The notes below the pieces were generated by a model. It ran no database searches and was not told the DNA's origin. It saw only the letters and a program-made list of their open reading frames with translations. A DNA stretch of 64,000 nt from Bog-756 sp963769905. Lineage in GTDB: Bacteria; Actinomycetota; Acidimicrobiia; Acidimicrobiales; RAAP-2. The position numbers and the translations under genes are program-made. The stretch covers positions 1,550,001 to 1,614,000 of the forward strand of contig CAVYNG010000002.1 in the NCBI GenBank assembly GCA_963769905.1, read 5' to 3'. Each line of letters opens with the position of its first letter. Within the stretch, counting starts at the first letter, position 1. This document shows, piece after piece, positions 35,048 through 44,621 of this stretch.

Positions 35048-35778
35048 GGCTCCTGCCAGTCGTAGACCTCCGGCGCGTCTTCGCTTCCTTCCCCACCTGG
35101 GGCGCCGGCGCGCTCCGCCCGGCCTCCGCGTGCGGCCGACTCGGCGGCGGCCGATCGGGCCGCGGTGACGAAGTCGCGGAGCCTCCCCGGGTCCTTCACC
35201 CCCGGCGAGGCCTCCACGCCGCTGCAGACGTCCACCCCGAACGGGTGGAGGTGCGCGATGGCGGCGCCGACGTTGGCCGGCGTGAGTCCGCCCGAGACGA
35301 TCAGGCGGGTCGGGTCGAGGACCCCTTCGGCCAGTCGCCAGTCGAAGGGCTCCCCCGATCCGGGGCTCGCCCCGTCCACGAGGAGCGTCCTCGCCCCGTA
35401 GTCCGCGAACCGGTCGATGTTCCGGTGGCCGGCCGGAAAGGCCTTGATCGTCCACCCCACCCGCTCGCTCACGAAGCGGGTGTCGTCGGGTGACTCCACG
35501 CCATGCAGCTGGACGCCGCGCAGACCGATCTGGTTGGCGATCTCGACCACGCGACGCGGCGCCTCGTCACGGAAGACGCCGACGGTGACCGTCTCGTGGG
35601 GCAGCCGCTTCACGATGTCGGCGACCGCCCCGGGGGCCATCTGGCGCGGTGAGGGTGCGAACACGAAGCCCACCGCGTCCGCTCCCATGCCGACGGCGAG
35701 GAGGGCGTCCGCCTCGGAGGTGAGACCGCAGATCTTGACGAAGACGTCGTCCTCGTCGCCGGTTGCCGCCCCTGTCAT
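35044..35778 (-). CDS. trpF: Phosphoribosylanthranilate isomerase
   Basis: 244 residues. The catalytic Cys is in FVKICGLTSEADAL, GFVFAPSPRQ and GVQLHGVES are family-typical, and the Asp is in LLVDGASPGSGEPFDW. The last about 40 residues are low-complexity and lie outside the barrel. Because a dedicated TrpF exists here, the HisA in this window need not be a dual-function PriA enzyme. The start overlaps the end of trpC. Confidence 0.93.
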   Translation of the reverse strand: MTGAATGDEDDVFVKICGLTSEADALLAVGMGADAVGFVFAPSPRQMAPGAVADIVKRLPHETVTVGVFRDEAPRRVVEIANQIGLRGVQLHGVESPDDTRFVSERVGWTIKAFPAGHRNIDRFADYGARTLLVDGASPGSGEPFDWRLAEGVLDPTRLIVSGGLTPANVGAAIAHLHPFGVDVCSGVEASPGVKDPGRLRDFVTAARSAAAESAARGGRAERAGAPGGEGSEDAPEVYDWQEP

Positions 35779-36560
35779 CGCCCGACTCCGAGCAGGTCGG
35801 CCACCGCGCCGCTCCGGTCGCCGGCGCGGACCAGGGTCTCCCCTACCAAGACCGCCTGGTACCCCGCCGCGGCCAGCGCCGCCACGTCAGCCGCGTCACG
35901 AATGCCCGACTCCGCCACCCCGACCACTCCCGGCGGGATGGAGGTCCCGAGGCGCAGCGCGCGCTCGTGATCGACCTCGAAGGTGTCCAGGTCGCGCTGG
36001 TTGACACCGACGAGCACCGCGCCCGCCCGGAGCGCCCGTTCGAGCTCGGCGTCGTCGTGCACCTCGACGAGGGCTGCCAACGAGCACCGTGCGGCCGCTT
36101 GGAGGAACGAGCTGAGCTCCGCGTCGGTCAGCGCCGCGGCGATGAGCAGCACCGCGTCGGCTCCCATCGTGCGGGCGTCGTACACGTCGAGGACGCTCAC
36201 CGTGAAGTCCTTGCGCAGCACTGGCAGCGAGCAGGCAGCCCGCCCCGCGACCAGGTCCTCGGCGGAGCCCCCGAAGAACTCCCGGTCGGTGAGCACCGAG
36301 AGACAGGCCGCCCCGCCCCGCTCGTAGGCGGCGGCGACCTCGGCGGGGTCGAGGCCCGGGTCGAGGTCGCCCTTCGACGGCGAACGCCGCTTGATCTCCG
36401 AGATCACTGCGATCGGGGCGCCCGCCTCGGTGATCGCCTCGACGAAGGGCCGAACCGGCGGGGCCGCCAGTGCCTGCTCGAGGAGTGTCTTCTCGTCGCG
36501 AGCGTCGGCTGCGGCCGCGACCCGGTGTGCCTCGAGGATGGTGTCGAGATAGGCCGCCAT
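35775..36560 (-). CDS. trpC: Indole-3-glycerol phosphate synthase
   Basis: 261 residues. AVISEIKRRSPSKGDLDPGLDP carries the first catalytic Lys; LSVLTDREFFGGSAEDL and VLRKDFTVS carry others; LVGVNQRDLDTFEVD and VAESGIRDAADV complete the barrel. It closes CdRP to indole-3-glycerol phosphate. It leads trpC-F-B-A, a set lacking trpD and trpG; trpE is 7 kb away. The ATG at 36560 has TAGTCT 9 bases upstream, suggesting leaderless transcription and no room for a classical trp leader peptide. Confidence 0.95.
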   Translation of the reverse strand: MAAYLDTILEAHRVAAAADARDEKTLLEQALAAPPVRPFVEAITEAGAPIAVISEIKRRSPSKGDLDPGLDPAEVAAAYERGGAACLSVLTDREFFGGSAEDLVAGRAACSLPVLRKDFTVSVLDVYDARTMGADAVLLIAAALTDAELSSFLQAAARCSLAALVEVHDDAELERALRAGAVLVGVNQRDLDTFEVDHERALRLGTSIPPGVVGVAESGIRDAADVAALAAAGYQAVLVGETLVRAGDRSGAVADLLGVGR

Positions 36561-36569
36561 GGCATCAAG

Positions 36570-36575
36570 AGACTA
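36570..36575 (-). promoter_or_regulatory. -10 hexamer (TAGTCT) of the trpC operon
   Basis: TANNNT element on the minus strand with 9 bases to the trpC ATG. Confidence 0.55.
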
Positions 36576-36675
36576 CCGGCGGCACCCTGCGTGCCGGTGA
36601 CCCGGTGCGCATGCATGCTCACACTTTCCTAACGGTGCCGGGCCGCTTCCGCCCTCCGGTGGCAGGCTGGACGTC

Positions 36676-37383
36676 GTGGTGACCGACGAGGAGACCCTGG
36701 TGGTGATCGAGGACGACCACCACATCGCGGATCTGGTTGCCATGTACCTCCGCCGCGACGGTTTTCGGGTGCTGCAGGCCGCCGACGGCGAGTCGGGACT
36801 CGAGCTCGTCGGGCGTGAGCGCCCGCAACTGGTGATCGTCGACATCGGCCTCCCCGGTGCGCTCGACGGACTCGACGTCTGCCGGAGGCTTCGCTCCCGG
36901 TCGGACAGGGCGGGCGTCACCGCATCCGCGGACGTCCCGATCCTCGTGCTGAGCGCCCGCGACGACGAGGTCGATCGGGTGCTCGGACTCGAGCTCGGCG
37001 CCGACGACTACGTGACCAAGCCCTTCTCCCCCCGCGAGCTGGTCGCACGTGTCCACGCGATCCTGCGCCGGGCGGCGGCCCCAGCCGGTCTGGCCCCGCC
37101 GGTCACCGCGTTCGGGCCCATTGAGGTCGATACCGGACGGCGTGAGGCACGACGTGCCGGCGAGGTGGTCCCGCTCGCCACCCGCGAGTTCGACCTGCTC
37201 GCCTACCTCACCGAGAACCGCGGGCTCGCTCTCTCCCGTCGGCAGCTCCTGAACGGCGTCTGGGGGGACGGTTGGTTCGGCGACGAGCGGACCGTCGACG
37301 TGCACGTCCGTCAGCTCCGCAAGAAGCTCGGTGAGGACCTACCGCTGGCCACCGTCTGGGGTGTGGGGTACCGGCTCGGATGA
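36676..37383 (+). CDS. OmpR-family response regulator
   Basis: 235 residues from GTG. The receiver has LVVIEDDHHIADLV, the phosphoacceptor Asp in LVIVDIGLPGALDG, Ser in ILVLSARDDE and Lys in DYVTKPFSPRELVARVHA. The winged-helix DNA-binding domain is seen in ALSRRQLLNGVWGDG and RTVDVHVRQLRKKLGED. The receiver has a short insert (RSRSDRAGVTASADVPIL). It overlaps the kinase gene by four bases (ATGA), so they form one two-component system. It is divergent from trpC. Stimulus unknown. Confidence 0.93.
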   Translation: MVTDEETLVVIEDDHHIADLVAMYLRRDGFRVLQAADGESGLELVGRERPQLVIVDIGLPGALDGLDVCRRLRSRSDRAGVTASADVPILVLSARDDEVDRVLGLELGADDYVTKPFSPRELVARVHAILRRAAAPAGLAPPVTAFGPIEVDTGRREARRAGEVVPLATREFDLLAYLTENRGLALSRRQLLNGVWGDGWFGDERTVDVHVRQLRKKLGEDLPLATVWGVGYRLG

Positions 37384-38798
37384 GACGCCGCCTCACCATC
37401 GCGATGGTGCTGCTGGTCGCGCTCACGCTGGTCGCGACCGGAGTGGTGAGCTACTACTTCATCCAGCGCGCGGCGGTCTCCACCGCGCAACAGGAGCTGG
37501 CCGGGCAAGGACGTGCCATCTCGACGACCCTGTCGGAGGGCTCCTCCGTCACCAAGGTCGGCATCCGGCGCGAGCTCGCCGTGATGCGGCAGGCGGGTGA
37601 CTTCGCGGCCGTCGACGTCCTGGCGCTCCAGCCGGACGGCTCGATCAGCGGCACCTACCCCGCCGGGGTCAGCGCCGCCGACCTCGACGTCGCCGCGCTC
37701 CGGCAAGGCCGTCAGGTGAGCGGCCGTTCGGGCACCCACCTCATCTACACCGCGGTGCCGACTCCCCTGCCGTCGGTCACCCGGTACACACCGGTGCTGG
37801 TCATCTCGCGCACGGTCGACGAGCCGGCCAACGGGCTCCGCTACTTCGCGCTCGTCGGCCTGGTCACGCTGCTCGTCGCCGCACTCGTCGCCGCGGCACT
37901 CGCCCGTCGTTTCACCAGGCCACTCGACGCCGCGGTGTCGGCCACACGGCGGATCGCCGCAGGCGACCTCGATGCGACGGTCGAGCACACCCGCGGGGAG
38001 GACCCCGAGTTCGCAGAGCTCGCCGGCTCGATCAACAGCATGGGCGCGACGCTCCAGCGCGCCCGCGAACAGGAGCGCCAGTTCCTCCTCTCGGTCTCCC
38101 ACGAGCTCCGCACTCCCCTGACCTCGATCCGCGGCTACGCCGACGCGATCGTGGACGGCACCGCGGCGCACTCCGCCGACGCGGCGGGCATCATCGGCGC
38201 GGAGGCACGTCGGCTCGAGCGGCTGGTGCAGGACCTCCTCGATCTCGCCCGACTCGACGCGGATCGCTTCTCCCTCGACCTGGTCACCGTCGACGCGGCC
38301 GCAGCGGTTCACCAGGTGGTCGACGGGTTCCGGCGCTCCGCCGCCGAGCTCGGGCTCGACCTGCTCGCCGCACCCGGCTCCGCGGCCACCCTCTGGGTAC
38401 GGGCCGACCCGGACCGTCTCGTGCAGGTGCTCGCCAACCTGGCCGAGAACGCCTCGTCCTTCGCGCGCACCCAGGTCGTCCTCGGGTCCGCGCTCGTCGC
38501 AGGGGTGCCCACCCTCTGGGTGGTCGACGACGGGCCCGGCATCCCGGCCGAGCAGCTCGGGCGGGTCTTCGAGCGCCACTTCGTCTCCGACCGGGTACGC
38601 GGGCGGCGCAAGGGCTCCGGGCTCGGGCTCGCGATCGTCTCCGAGCTGGTCACCGCCATGGGCGGCTCCGTCGAGGCGGAGTCCCCGGTCGTCGAGGATC
38701 GCGGGACGCGGATCGTCGTGCGGCTGCCGCCGGCGCCCGATCCGTCGGCCTCCGCCTCGCCCGAACTGGAGGTCACCGCGACCCGCCCCGGCTCTTGA
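37380..38798 (+). CDS. Sensor histidine kinase
   Basis: 472 residues. The first membrane span is at residues about 8-28, with an extracytoplasmic sensor of about 120 residues. The second span (YFALVGLVTLLVAALVAAAL) and a HAMP segment (RRFTRPLDAAVSATRRIAAGDL) follow. HisKA has the phosphorylated His in LLSVSHELRTPLTSIRGYAD, and the ATPase domain has N (LANLAENASS), G1 (VVDDGPGIP) and G2 (GRRKGSGLGLAIVSELV) boxes. It pairs with the overlapping upstream regulator. Confidence 0.93.
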   Translation: MRRRLTIAMVLLVALTLVATGVVSYYFIQRAAVSTAQQELAGQGRAISTTLSEGSSVTKVGIRRELAVMRQAGDFAAVDVLALQPDGSISGTYPAGVSAADLDVAALRQGRQVSGRSGTHLIYTAVPTPLPSVTRYTPVLVISRTVDEPANGLRYFALVGLVTLLVAALVAAALARRFTRPLDAAVSATRRIAAGDLDATVEHTRGEDPEFAELAGSINSMGATLQRAREQERQFLLSVSHELRTPLTSIRGYADAIVDGTAAHSADAAGIIGAEARRLERLVQDLLDLARLDADRFSLDLVTVDAAAAVHQVVDGFRRSAAELGLDLLAAPGSAATLWVRADPDRLVQVLANLAENASSFARTQVVLGSALVAGVPTLWVVDDGPGIPAEQLGRVFERHFVSDRVRGRRKGSGLGLAIVSELVTAMGGSVEAESPVVEDRGTRIVVRLPPAPDPSASASPELEVTATRPGS

Positions 38799-38828
38799 TC
38801 ACCCGCTCGTTCCTCACCGGCCGATCGG

Positions 38829-38834
38829 TAGAGT
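38829..38834 (+). promoter_or_regulatory. -10 hexamer (TAGAGT) of the SDR gene
   Basis: TANNNT element with 10 bases to the GTG at 38845. Confidence 0.45.
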
Positions 38835-38844
38835 CTGCGGCGTC

Positions 38845-39660
38845 GTGGAGGAAGTGCGTACACCCCGGGTAGTCCTCGTGACCGGATCCTCGGCCGGGAT
38901 CGGTCAGGCGTGTGCCGCGCGCCTGCATGCCGCGGGCTGGTCGGTCTTCGGCGCGAGTCGACGCGGGACCGCAGAAGGGGGGTGGAACCCCCTCGTCATG
39001 GACGTCGACCGCGACGACTCGGTGGACGACGCCGTCGGCGCGCTCCTCGCGAGGACGGGACGGCTCGACGCGGTGGTCGCCTGCGCGGGCTGGGGACTTG
39101 CCGGCGCGGTCGAGCAGACCTCGATCGAGGACGCGCACGACCAGCTCGAGACCAACTTCTGGGGTGCGGTCCGCGTCGTCGCCCGGGCGCTCCCGGTGAT
39201 GCGTGCACAGGGTGCGGGAAGGGTGGTCCTCGTCAGCTCGATCGGCGGGATCGTCGCGCTCCCCTTCCAGGCCTTCTACAGCGCGAGCAAGTTCGCCATG
39301 GAGGGTTACGGCGAGGCTCTCGCGTACGAGGTCGGGCCCTTCGGGATCCAGGTCACGCTCGTCGAACCGGGCAACGTGCGCACCGACTTCACCGCGAACC
39401 GCCGGGATGCCGCCGCGCCCGCCGGCGAGGACCCCTACCGCGAGGCCGCCACCCGCGCGGTCACCAAGATGGGCGAGGACGAAGCGCGAGGCGTCGCACC
39501 CGGGGAGGTCGCCGCAGTCGTCGAGCGGGTGCTCGAGGCGCGCCGTGCGCCGCGACGTGTCTCGGTCGGCAAGATGGGCGAGCGGGTCGGAATCCTCGCC
39601 AAGCGCCTCATGCCCTCCCGCGCCTTCGAGCAGGCCGCGAAGAGCAGCCTCGGTGTCTGA
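38845..39660 (+). CDS. Short-chain dehydrogenase/reductase
   Basis: 271 residues from GTG. The cofactor motif is VTGSSAGIGQACA, the NAG-like motif is VVACAGWGL, and catalytic Ser/Tyr/Lys are in VSSIGGIVALPFQAFYSASKFAMEG. The C-terminal third (RRVSVGKMGERVGILAKRLMPSRAFE) resembles SDRs of the DltE/short-chain type acting on lipids or oxo groups. It is followed by a CrtC/AttH-like protein in the same direction, so a joint role in hydrophobic compound metabolism is possible. Substrate unknown. Confidence 0.85.
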   Translation: MEEVRTPRVVLVTGSSAGIGQACAARLHAAGWSVFGASRRGTAEGGWNPLVMDVDRDDSVDDAVGALLARTGRLDAVVACAGWGLAGAVEQTSIEDAHDQLETNFWGAVRVVARALPVMRAQGAGRVVLVSSIGGIVALPFQAFYSASKFAMEGYGEALAYEVGPFGIQVTLVEPGNVRTDFTANRRDAAAPAGEDPYREAATRAVTKMGEDEARGVAPGEVAAVVERVLEARRAPRRVSVGKMGERVGILAKRLMPSRAFEQAAKSSLGV

Positions 39661-39705
39661 CCGAGCCGCGCAGCCATCGAGGCGGCCCTACTCCGTGGAG
39701 CGACC

Positions 39706-40869
39706 GTGACCAACCTGTTCGGACCCCTCGGCCCCGCCGACGAGCGGTTCGACCACCAGATCGCCGACACCTTCGCCACGGTCGGGGCGAGCGACCCCTC
39801 CTGGACGGAGAAGGTGTGCGCGATGGCCGCCCGCCGCGACGGCGGACTGCAGCTCGCGTTCGGGATGGGCAAGTACGCCAACCGCAACGTGCTCGACGGC
39901 TACGCGGGCATCTCCCGCGGGGTCGAGCAGATCACCGTCCGCGGCAGCCGTCGACTCTTCCCCGCGCCCGATCTCGGCGCGGTCGGACCCATCCATTACG
40001 AGGTCCTCGAGCCGATGCAACGGGTGCGGTTCCGCCTCGAGGAGAACGAGTGCCAACCGATCGCGTTCGACTGGGTGTTCGAGGCCGCGGTACCGCCGGA
40101 CATGGAGGACCGCACCCTCCAGCGAGCGGCGCTCGGGTACCGGGTCAGCGCGGATCTGGTCCGCTACCACCAGATCGGAGTCGCCTCGGGCTGGGTTTCG
40201 ATCGACGGGATCCGTCACGAGCTCGACGCCGAGGAGTGGGTGTCGACTCGCGACCACTCCTGGGGCGTCCGCTACGACGTGGGCACGCCGGCGACCGATG
40301 TCGACCCGTTCGACCCGCGCGACGCGATGGACTTCTCGATGATCTGGTCCCCGTCGCTCATGACCGATCCCGACGGCACCCGCTTCGGCCTTTTTCTCCA
40401 CGCGATCGACGCAAAGGGATTCGGCCGGGAGTTCCACACGGTGATGGGTGCGCTCGAGCACGCCGACGGGAGGGTCGAGCGGATGGCGGACATCCGGCCG
40501 GCGCTCACCTACGACCCGTCGAACCGCCGACTCCGGGGCGGCGAGGTGTCGGTGACCCTCGAGGACGGCTCGCGCAGGCGGTTCCGCCTGGAGGTGCCGA
40601 CCGCGACCGGCTTCCACCTCGGGGCCGGCCTCTATTTCGGCTGGCAGGGCCACCACCATGGCGAGTGGCGGGGTGAGCTCCACGTGGACGGAGAGCGGCT
40701 CGACGACTGCAGCGACCCCGCACTCGCACGCGACCTCCACCAGCTGCGCGACACGGTGGTGCGGATCCACGACCTCGACACCGGCGCGGTGGGACTCGGC
40801 AACTGCCAGCCGATGATCACCGGTGACCACCCCGAGCTCGGGCTCGAGCGCGACACGTCGTTCTGGTAG
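39706..40869 (+). CDS. CrtC/AttH-like lipocalin-type protein of unknown function
   Basis: 387 residues, soluble, no signal. Two beta-rich halves are suggested. WVSTRDHSWGVRYDVG matches the D-H-S-W-G-x-R motif of uncharacterised proteins related to carotenoid 1,2-hydratase and AttH. FGWQGHHHGEWRGELHVDGE near the C-terminus matches their second half. Such proteins are often next to SDRs, acyl-CoA enzymes or APH-like kinases; here an SDR precedes it and an APH-like gene converges on it. GTG 39706 has GGAG at 5-base spacing. Activity is not known. Confidence 0.7.
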   Translation: MTNLFGPLGPADERFDHQIADTFATVGASDPSWTEKVCAMAARRDGGLQLAFGMGKYANRNVLDGYAGISRGVEQITVRGSRRLFPAPDLGAVGPIHYEVLEPMQRVRFRLEENECQPIAFDWVFEAAVPPDMEDRTLQRAALGYRVSADLVRYHQIGVASGWVSIDGIRHELDAEEWVSTRDHSWGVRYDVGTPATDVDPFDPRDAMDFSMIWSPSLMTDPDGTRFGLFLHAIDAKGFGREFHTVMGALEHADGRVERMADIRPALTYDPSNRRLRGGEVSVTLEDGSRRRFRLEVPTATGFHLGAGLYFGWQGHHHGEWRGELHVDGERLDDCSDPALARDLHQLRDTVVRIHDLDTGAVGLGNCQPMITGDHPELGLERDTSFW

Positions 40870-40887
40870 CCCGACCGCCGCGCTCGC

Positions 40888-42057
40888 TCAGAGCGAGATG
40901 CTCTCCCAGTAGGTCCCCTCGAGCATCCGCTCGAGCGTCGAGCGGTGCATGATCAGGTCGTCGACCTGCTCTGGGCGCTCGGCCTCACCGAAGAGGATCG
41001 AACGTTCGGTGACCCGTCGCATGATCACCCCGTGCCGGATGGCCGCGTAGGCGAGGAACCAGGTCAGGTCCCCCGGAGTGCGGCCCGACGCCTTGGCGTA
41101 GGACTCGCGCACGTCGGAGGGACGGAACATCTCCGGAAGTCCCGGGGCACCGAGGTCGGTCGCCAGGTCCTGGAAGAACAGGTGCAGGTAGCACATCCAC
41201 CCGAGGTCGACTTCGGGTGGCGCGACTGCTGCCATCTCCCAGTCGAGGACCGCGACGACCTGGTAGTCGCGGAAGATCATGTTACCGATCCGTCCGTCAC
41301 CCCACGAGAGCGCATCCGGCTGGGTGTCGGTCGGGAAGTGGTCCTCGAGCCAGGCGAAGCAGGCGGCGAGGAGCGGGGAGGGAAGGTCCTTCACCACCCA
41401 TTCGTGGTACTCCCGCCAGTGCCGGAACGACCGCTCGAGCGCGGTCTCCCCCGCGACCGGGTGCTCGAGGAAGGAGAGATCGTGTTCGGCCGGGGTGAGC
41501 TCGTGGATACCGGCCATCGCCCGCACCGCCGACTCCTGGATGGCGTGACGATCGGCTTCGGCCGCGTCGAAGACCCAGTTGTCCCCGAAGGTGTAGGGCA
41601 TCACGTCGGGTGGGACCTCTCCGTCCACCTGTTGCATGACGAAGAAGGGCCCACCGAGGACGGCGGGGTCGGGTTCGTACCAGAGCGGCTCGGGCACCGG
41701 CACCGCGGTCTGCTCGCGGACGAGGCGCATCACCTCGAACTGCATGCCGAGGTCGTAAGTGGTGAACACCGGGTGCGCCGATGCGGGCGGCTCGATGCGC
41801 GCCACCAGGCGGCGCTCGACCGGCCCGTGCTCGTCCTGCCAGCCGGCGGTGAAAAGGAGCGTCTCCGACGACATCCCGTTGCTCTGGGGGATGCCCACGT
41901 CATCGATGGCAAGGCCCGAGCCGGCGGGCAGGACGCCTCCGAGCCAGCGTTCGAGCTGGGCGGCGGTCTCCGCCGGGTCTCGGGTCGAGGTGGTGACCCG
42001 TTCGGGCTCGGCGGGTGCGCCCGCCTCCTCCCCGGTGGGCGGCGTCTCGGTTGCCAT
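40888..42057 (-). CDS. APH-family phosphotransferase
   Basis: 389 residues. The kinase-like fold shows GMSSETLLFTAGW (nucleotide loop), the catalytic loop in LSWGDGRIGNMIFRDYQ (D and N) and the metal Asp in VVAVLDWEMAAVAPPEVDLGW. This pattern is typical of the large group of APH-like proteins that accompany acyl-CoA dehydrogenases and unknown lipid pathways, not drug-resistance enzymes. A GAGAGAGGG ribosome site precedes the ATG. Substrate unknown. Confidence 0.87.
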   Translation of the reverse strand: MATETPPTGEEAGAPAEPERVTTSTRDPAETAAQLERWLGGVLPAGSGLAIDDVGIPQSNGMSSETLLFTAGWQDEHGPVERRLVARIEPPASAHPVFTTYDLGMQFEVMRLVREQTAVPVPEPLWYEPDPAVLGGPFFVMQQVDGEVPPDVMPYTFGDNWVFDAAEADRHAIQESAVRAMAGIHELTPAEHDLSFLEHPVAGETALERSFRHWREYHEWVVKDLPSPLLAACFAWLEDHFPTDTQPDALSWGDGRIGNMIFRDYQVVAVLDWEMAAVAPPEVDLGWMCYLHLFFQDLATDLGAPGLPEMFRPSDVRESYAKASGRTPGDLTWFLAYAAIRHGVIMRRVTERSILFGEAERPEQVDDLIMHRSTLERMLEGTYWESISL

Positions 42058-42129
42058 GCACCCTCTCTCTCGGTGCCGGCGCGGTTCCGCGCGGCGACCC
42101 AGTATCCCACCGGCCCCGCTCGGGGCCCG

Positions 42130-43077
42130 CTACGGCGCGAGGGGAAGCGCCCTCGCCTCTCCGGTGAGAGAGCGAGGGCCTTCGTCCCCCTCCCAGGCGA
42201 CCTCGACTGGCGCGGGCGGGGCGACCCGTCGGTGCAGGAGCGAGAGCGCCACCACTGCGCCGAGCCCGGGTGACCAGGCCACCGAGGTGAGCCGGCCCGA
42301 CTCGGGACCGTCCTCGGGGGCGACCGAGGCGCCGGCCGGTGGCAGGTCGTCGGGGGAAGCGCCGGCGATCACCACGCCGGCGAGGCGACGCGCGACCTTC
42401 GTCCCGCGGGAATCGAGGCGCGCCACGAGTTCCTGGCCGGTGAAGCATCCCTTGGTGAACGAGACGGTCCGCTCGACCAGCCCGACTTCGGCGGCGATGG
42501 TCCCCTCGGTGATCTCGCGGCCCGCGGCGGGGAGTCCGGCCTCGATCCGGAGCGCCTCCCACACCTGGTCCCCACAGGCCACCGCCTCGTCGCCGACCCA
42601 GGTCGCCGGTGCCGGCCCTGTGCCGGGCCCGAGCAGGTCGACACCGCTCAGGCCGGGCCAGCTCACCGGCACGACCAGCGCGGGCCCCTCCGCCAGCGCG
42701 GCGCCGGTCGCCGGACCCCGGACCGCGACGCACGCCCACTCGAGGGGCTCGACGCTGACGTCGACCCGGAGCTTGAAGCGCTCGAGACGGGCGACGACGC
42801 CCGGACCTGTCCCCGCGTCGGCGTCGAGCAGGTACTCGTCGGCGGCGCGCCGGGTGACCCGAAGGTAGGCGTCCACCTTGCCCTGGGGACTGAGAAGAAG
42901 AGCCTCGGCACTCTCGCCGGCGCCGAGCGCGGCGACATCCTGGCTGCACTGTCCCTGGAGGTACGACTCGGCATCGGGTCCGCGCACCGACACCACGTCA
43001 CGGCCCAAGCCGTGTGCGCCGACGCCCTCGCGCATCGCCGCGTACTGCTCGCTCCCCGATCCGCTCGTGCCGGTCAC
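42130..43077 (-). CDS. ygfZ: Folate-binding protein YgfZ (Fe-S cluster/tRNA-modification factor)
   Basis: 315 residues from GTG 43077, overlapping the trpE stop (GTGA). The fold is that of GcvT-like folate-binding proteins, with DVVSVRGPDAESYLQGQCSQDV at the N-terminus. The diagnostic VSFTKGCFTGQELVARLDSRG contains the K-G-C-F/Y-x-G-Q-E motif of YgfZ. It helps Fe-S enzymes such as MiaB. It is the last gene of the long his/trp run, an unusual but coupled position. Confidence 0.9.
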   Translation of the reverse strand: MTGTSGSGSEQYAAMREGVGAHGLGRDVVSVRGPDAESYLQGQCSQDVAALGAGESAEALLLSPQGKVDAYLRVTRRAADEYLLDADAGTGPGVVARLERFKLRVDVSVEPLEWACVAVRGPATGAALAEGPALVVPVSWPGLSGVDLLGPGTGPAPATWVGDEAVACGDQVWEALRIEAGLPAAGREITEGTIAAEVGLVERTVSFTKGCFTGQELVARLDSRGTKVARRLAGVVIAGASPDDLPPAGASVAPEDGPESGRLTSVAWSPGLGAVVALSLLHRRVAPPAPVEVAWEGDEGPRSLTGEARALPLAP

Positions 43078-44621
43078 GACGTCGATCCCGCACGGGCCAT
43101 GGCGACGGCCGAGAGGATCGCCGCCGCCTTGTGCGCGCACTCTTCGTTCTCGCTCCTCGGATCGCTGTCGGCCACGATGCCGGCACCCGCCTGGACCGAC
43201 GCGCTGCCGTCGGGGCTGACGGTCATGGTGCGGATCGCGATGGCGGTGTCGAGGTTGCCGGAGAAGTCGAGATACCCGACGACCCCGCCGTAGACGCCGC
43301 GCTTGGTCACCTCGAGGTCGTCGATGATCTCCATCGCCCGCACCTTGGGTGCACCCGAAAGGGTGCCCGCGGGAATGGTCGCACGGAGGACGTCGACCGG
43401 TCCCTTCCCTTCGGCGAGACGCCCGGAGACCTGCGAGGTGAGGTGCATGATGTGGCTGTAGCGCTCGACCACCATGCGCTCCTCGACCACCTCGGTGCCG
43501 TAGCGGACCACGCGGCCGACGTCGTTGCGGGCGAGGTCGACCAGCATCACGTGCTCGGCCACCTCCTTCGGGTCCTCGACCAGCTCGCCCTCGAGCCGCA
43601 AGTCGTCGCTCTCGGTCTCCCCGCGAGGACGCGAGCCGGCGATCGGCCGCGACGTGACCGTTCCCTCCCGCAGCCGCACCATCGGCTCGGGGGACGCCCC
43701 GACGACCGTGACCTCCGGAAAGCGGAGGAAGTAGAGGTAGGGGCTCGGGTTGACCAGCCGGAGGACCCGATAGACGTCGAAGGGGTCCGCGCAGAGCGAC
43801 GGCAGGTCGTAGCGCTGGGAGAGCACCACTTGGAACACGTCGCCCGCGGTGATGTGCTCCTTGGCGGCGCGTACCGCGTCCTCGAAGAGCGCGTCGTCCA
43901 TGGTCCGCCGGACGTCGTTCGGAGGACCGACCGCGCTCGGCAGGGGGCGCGGCTCCTCGACGGCCGGCCGGAAGCAGTCGGCGGTCAGCCGGTCGAGTCG
44001 TGCCTCGGCACCGCGGTAGGCGTCGTCGAGCTCGGGGCCGCCCCACTCCGGGCGGATCACCACGTTGTCGACGAGTACGACGCGCTGGCGCCAGTGGTCG
44101 AAGGCCGCGAGCTGTCCGATCACCGCCATCAACGCGTCAGGGTGACCGAGGTCGTCACGGGGCGGGTGCGGCAGGCGCTCGACCTCGCGCACGACGTCGT
44201 AGCCGAGGTAGCCGACCATGCCCGCGTGCAGCGGCGGCAGGTCCGGCAGATCGGGCGAGTCGAGCGCGCCGAGGATCGCTTCGAGCGCGGCGAGCATCCC
44301 CTCGTCGCCGGTCACCCGGCTGCCGGTCAAGGCATCGAGGTCGACCGGTCCGGCGACCGAAACCCGAGAGCCCCGTGCGGAGATGGTCGCGAGCGGATTC
44401 CTCCCGACGAAGGAGTAACGGCCCCACCGCTCGCCGCCTTCCACCGACTCGAGGAGGAACCCCGTCGCATCACCGCCCACCATCTGGAGGAACGCACCGA
44501 CCGGCGTGAGGGTGTCGGCGACCAGCTCGCGCCACACCGGCACGACCCGGTGGACCGCCGCGCGTGCGCGGAAGCCCTCCAGCCCCGGGCCGGCGGTCGA
44601 GCCGGCCACGGTCCGGGTCAT
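43074..44621 (-). CDS. trpE: Anthranilate synthase component I
   Basis: 515 residues. LLESVEGGERWGRYSFVGRNP contains the L-L-E-S tryptophan feedback motif. The catalytic half shows EHITAGDVFQVVLSQRY, VGASPEPMVRLREG, RPIAGSRPRGETE, LVDLARNDVGRV and GTLSGAPKVRAMEIID. It converts chorismate and ammonia to anthranilate, but the glutaminase TrpG is not in the window. It overlaps hisI by four bases, so it is expressed with histidine genes. Confidence 0.95.
   Translation of the reverse strand: MTRTVAGSTAGPGLEGFRARAAVHRVVPVWRELVADTLTPVGAFLQMVGGDATGFLLESVEGGERWGRYSFVGRNPLATISARGSRVSVAGPVDLDALTGSRVTGDEGMLAALEAILGALDSPDLPDLPPLHAGMVGYLGYDVVREVERLPHPPRDDLGHPDALMAVIGQLAAFDHWRQRVVLVDNVVIRPEWGGPELDDAYRGAEARLDRLTADCFRPAVEEPRPLPSAVGPPNDVRRTMDDALFEDAVRAAKEHITAGDVFQVVLSQRYDLPSLCADPFDVYRVLRLVNPSPYLYFLRFPEVTVVGASPEPMVRLREGTVTSRPIAGSRPRGETESDDLRLEGELVEDPKEVAEHVMLVDLARNDVGRVVRYGTEVVEERMVVERYSHIMHLTSQVSGRLAEGKGPVDVLRATIPAGTLSGAPKVRAMEIIDDLEVTKRGVYGGVVGYLDFSGNLDTAIAIRTMTVSPDGSASVQAGAGIVADSDPRSENEECAHKAAAILSAVAMARAGSTS

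Noticed and set aside
40888..42057. Aminoglycoside resistance gene
   Set aside because: The APH fold is shared by many lipid- and acyl-CoA-associated kinases, and nothing in the sequence or neighbours points to drug resistance.
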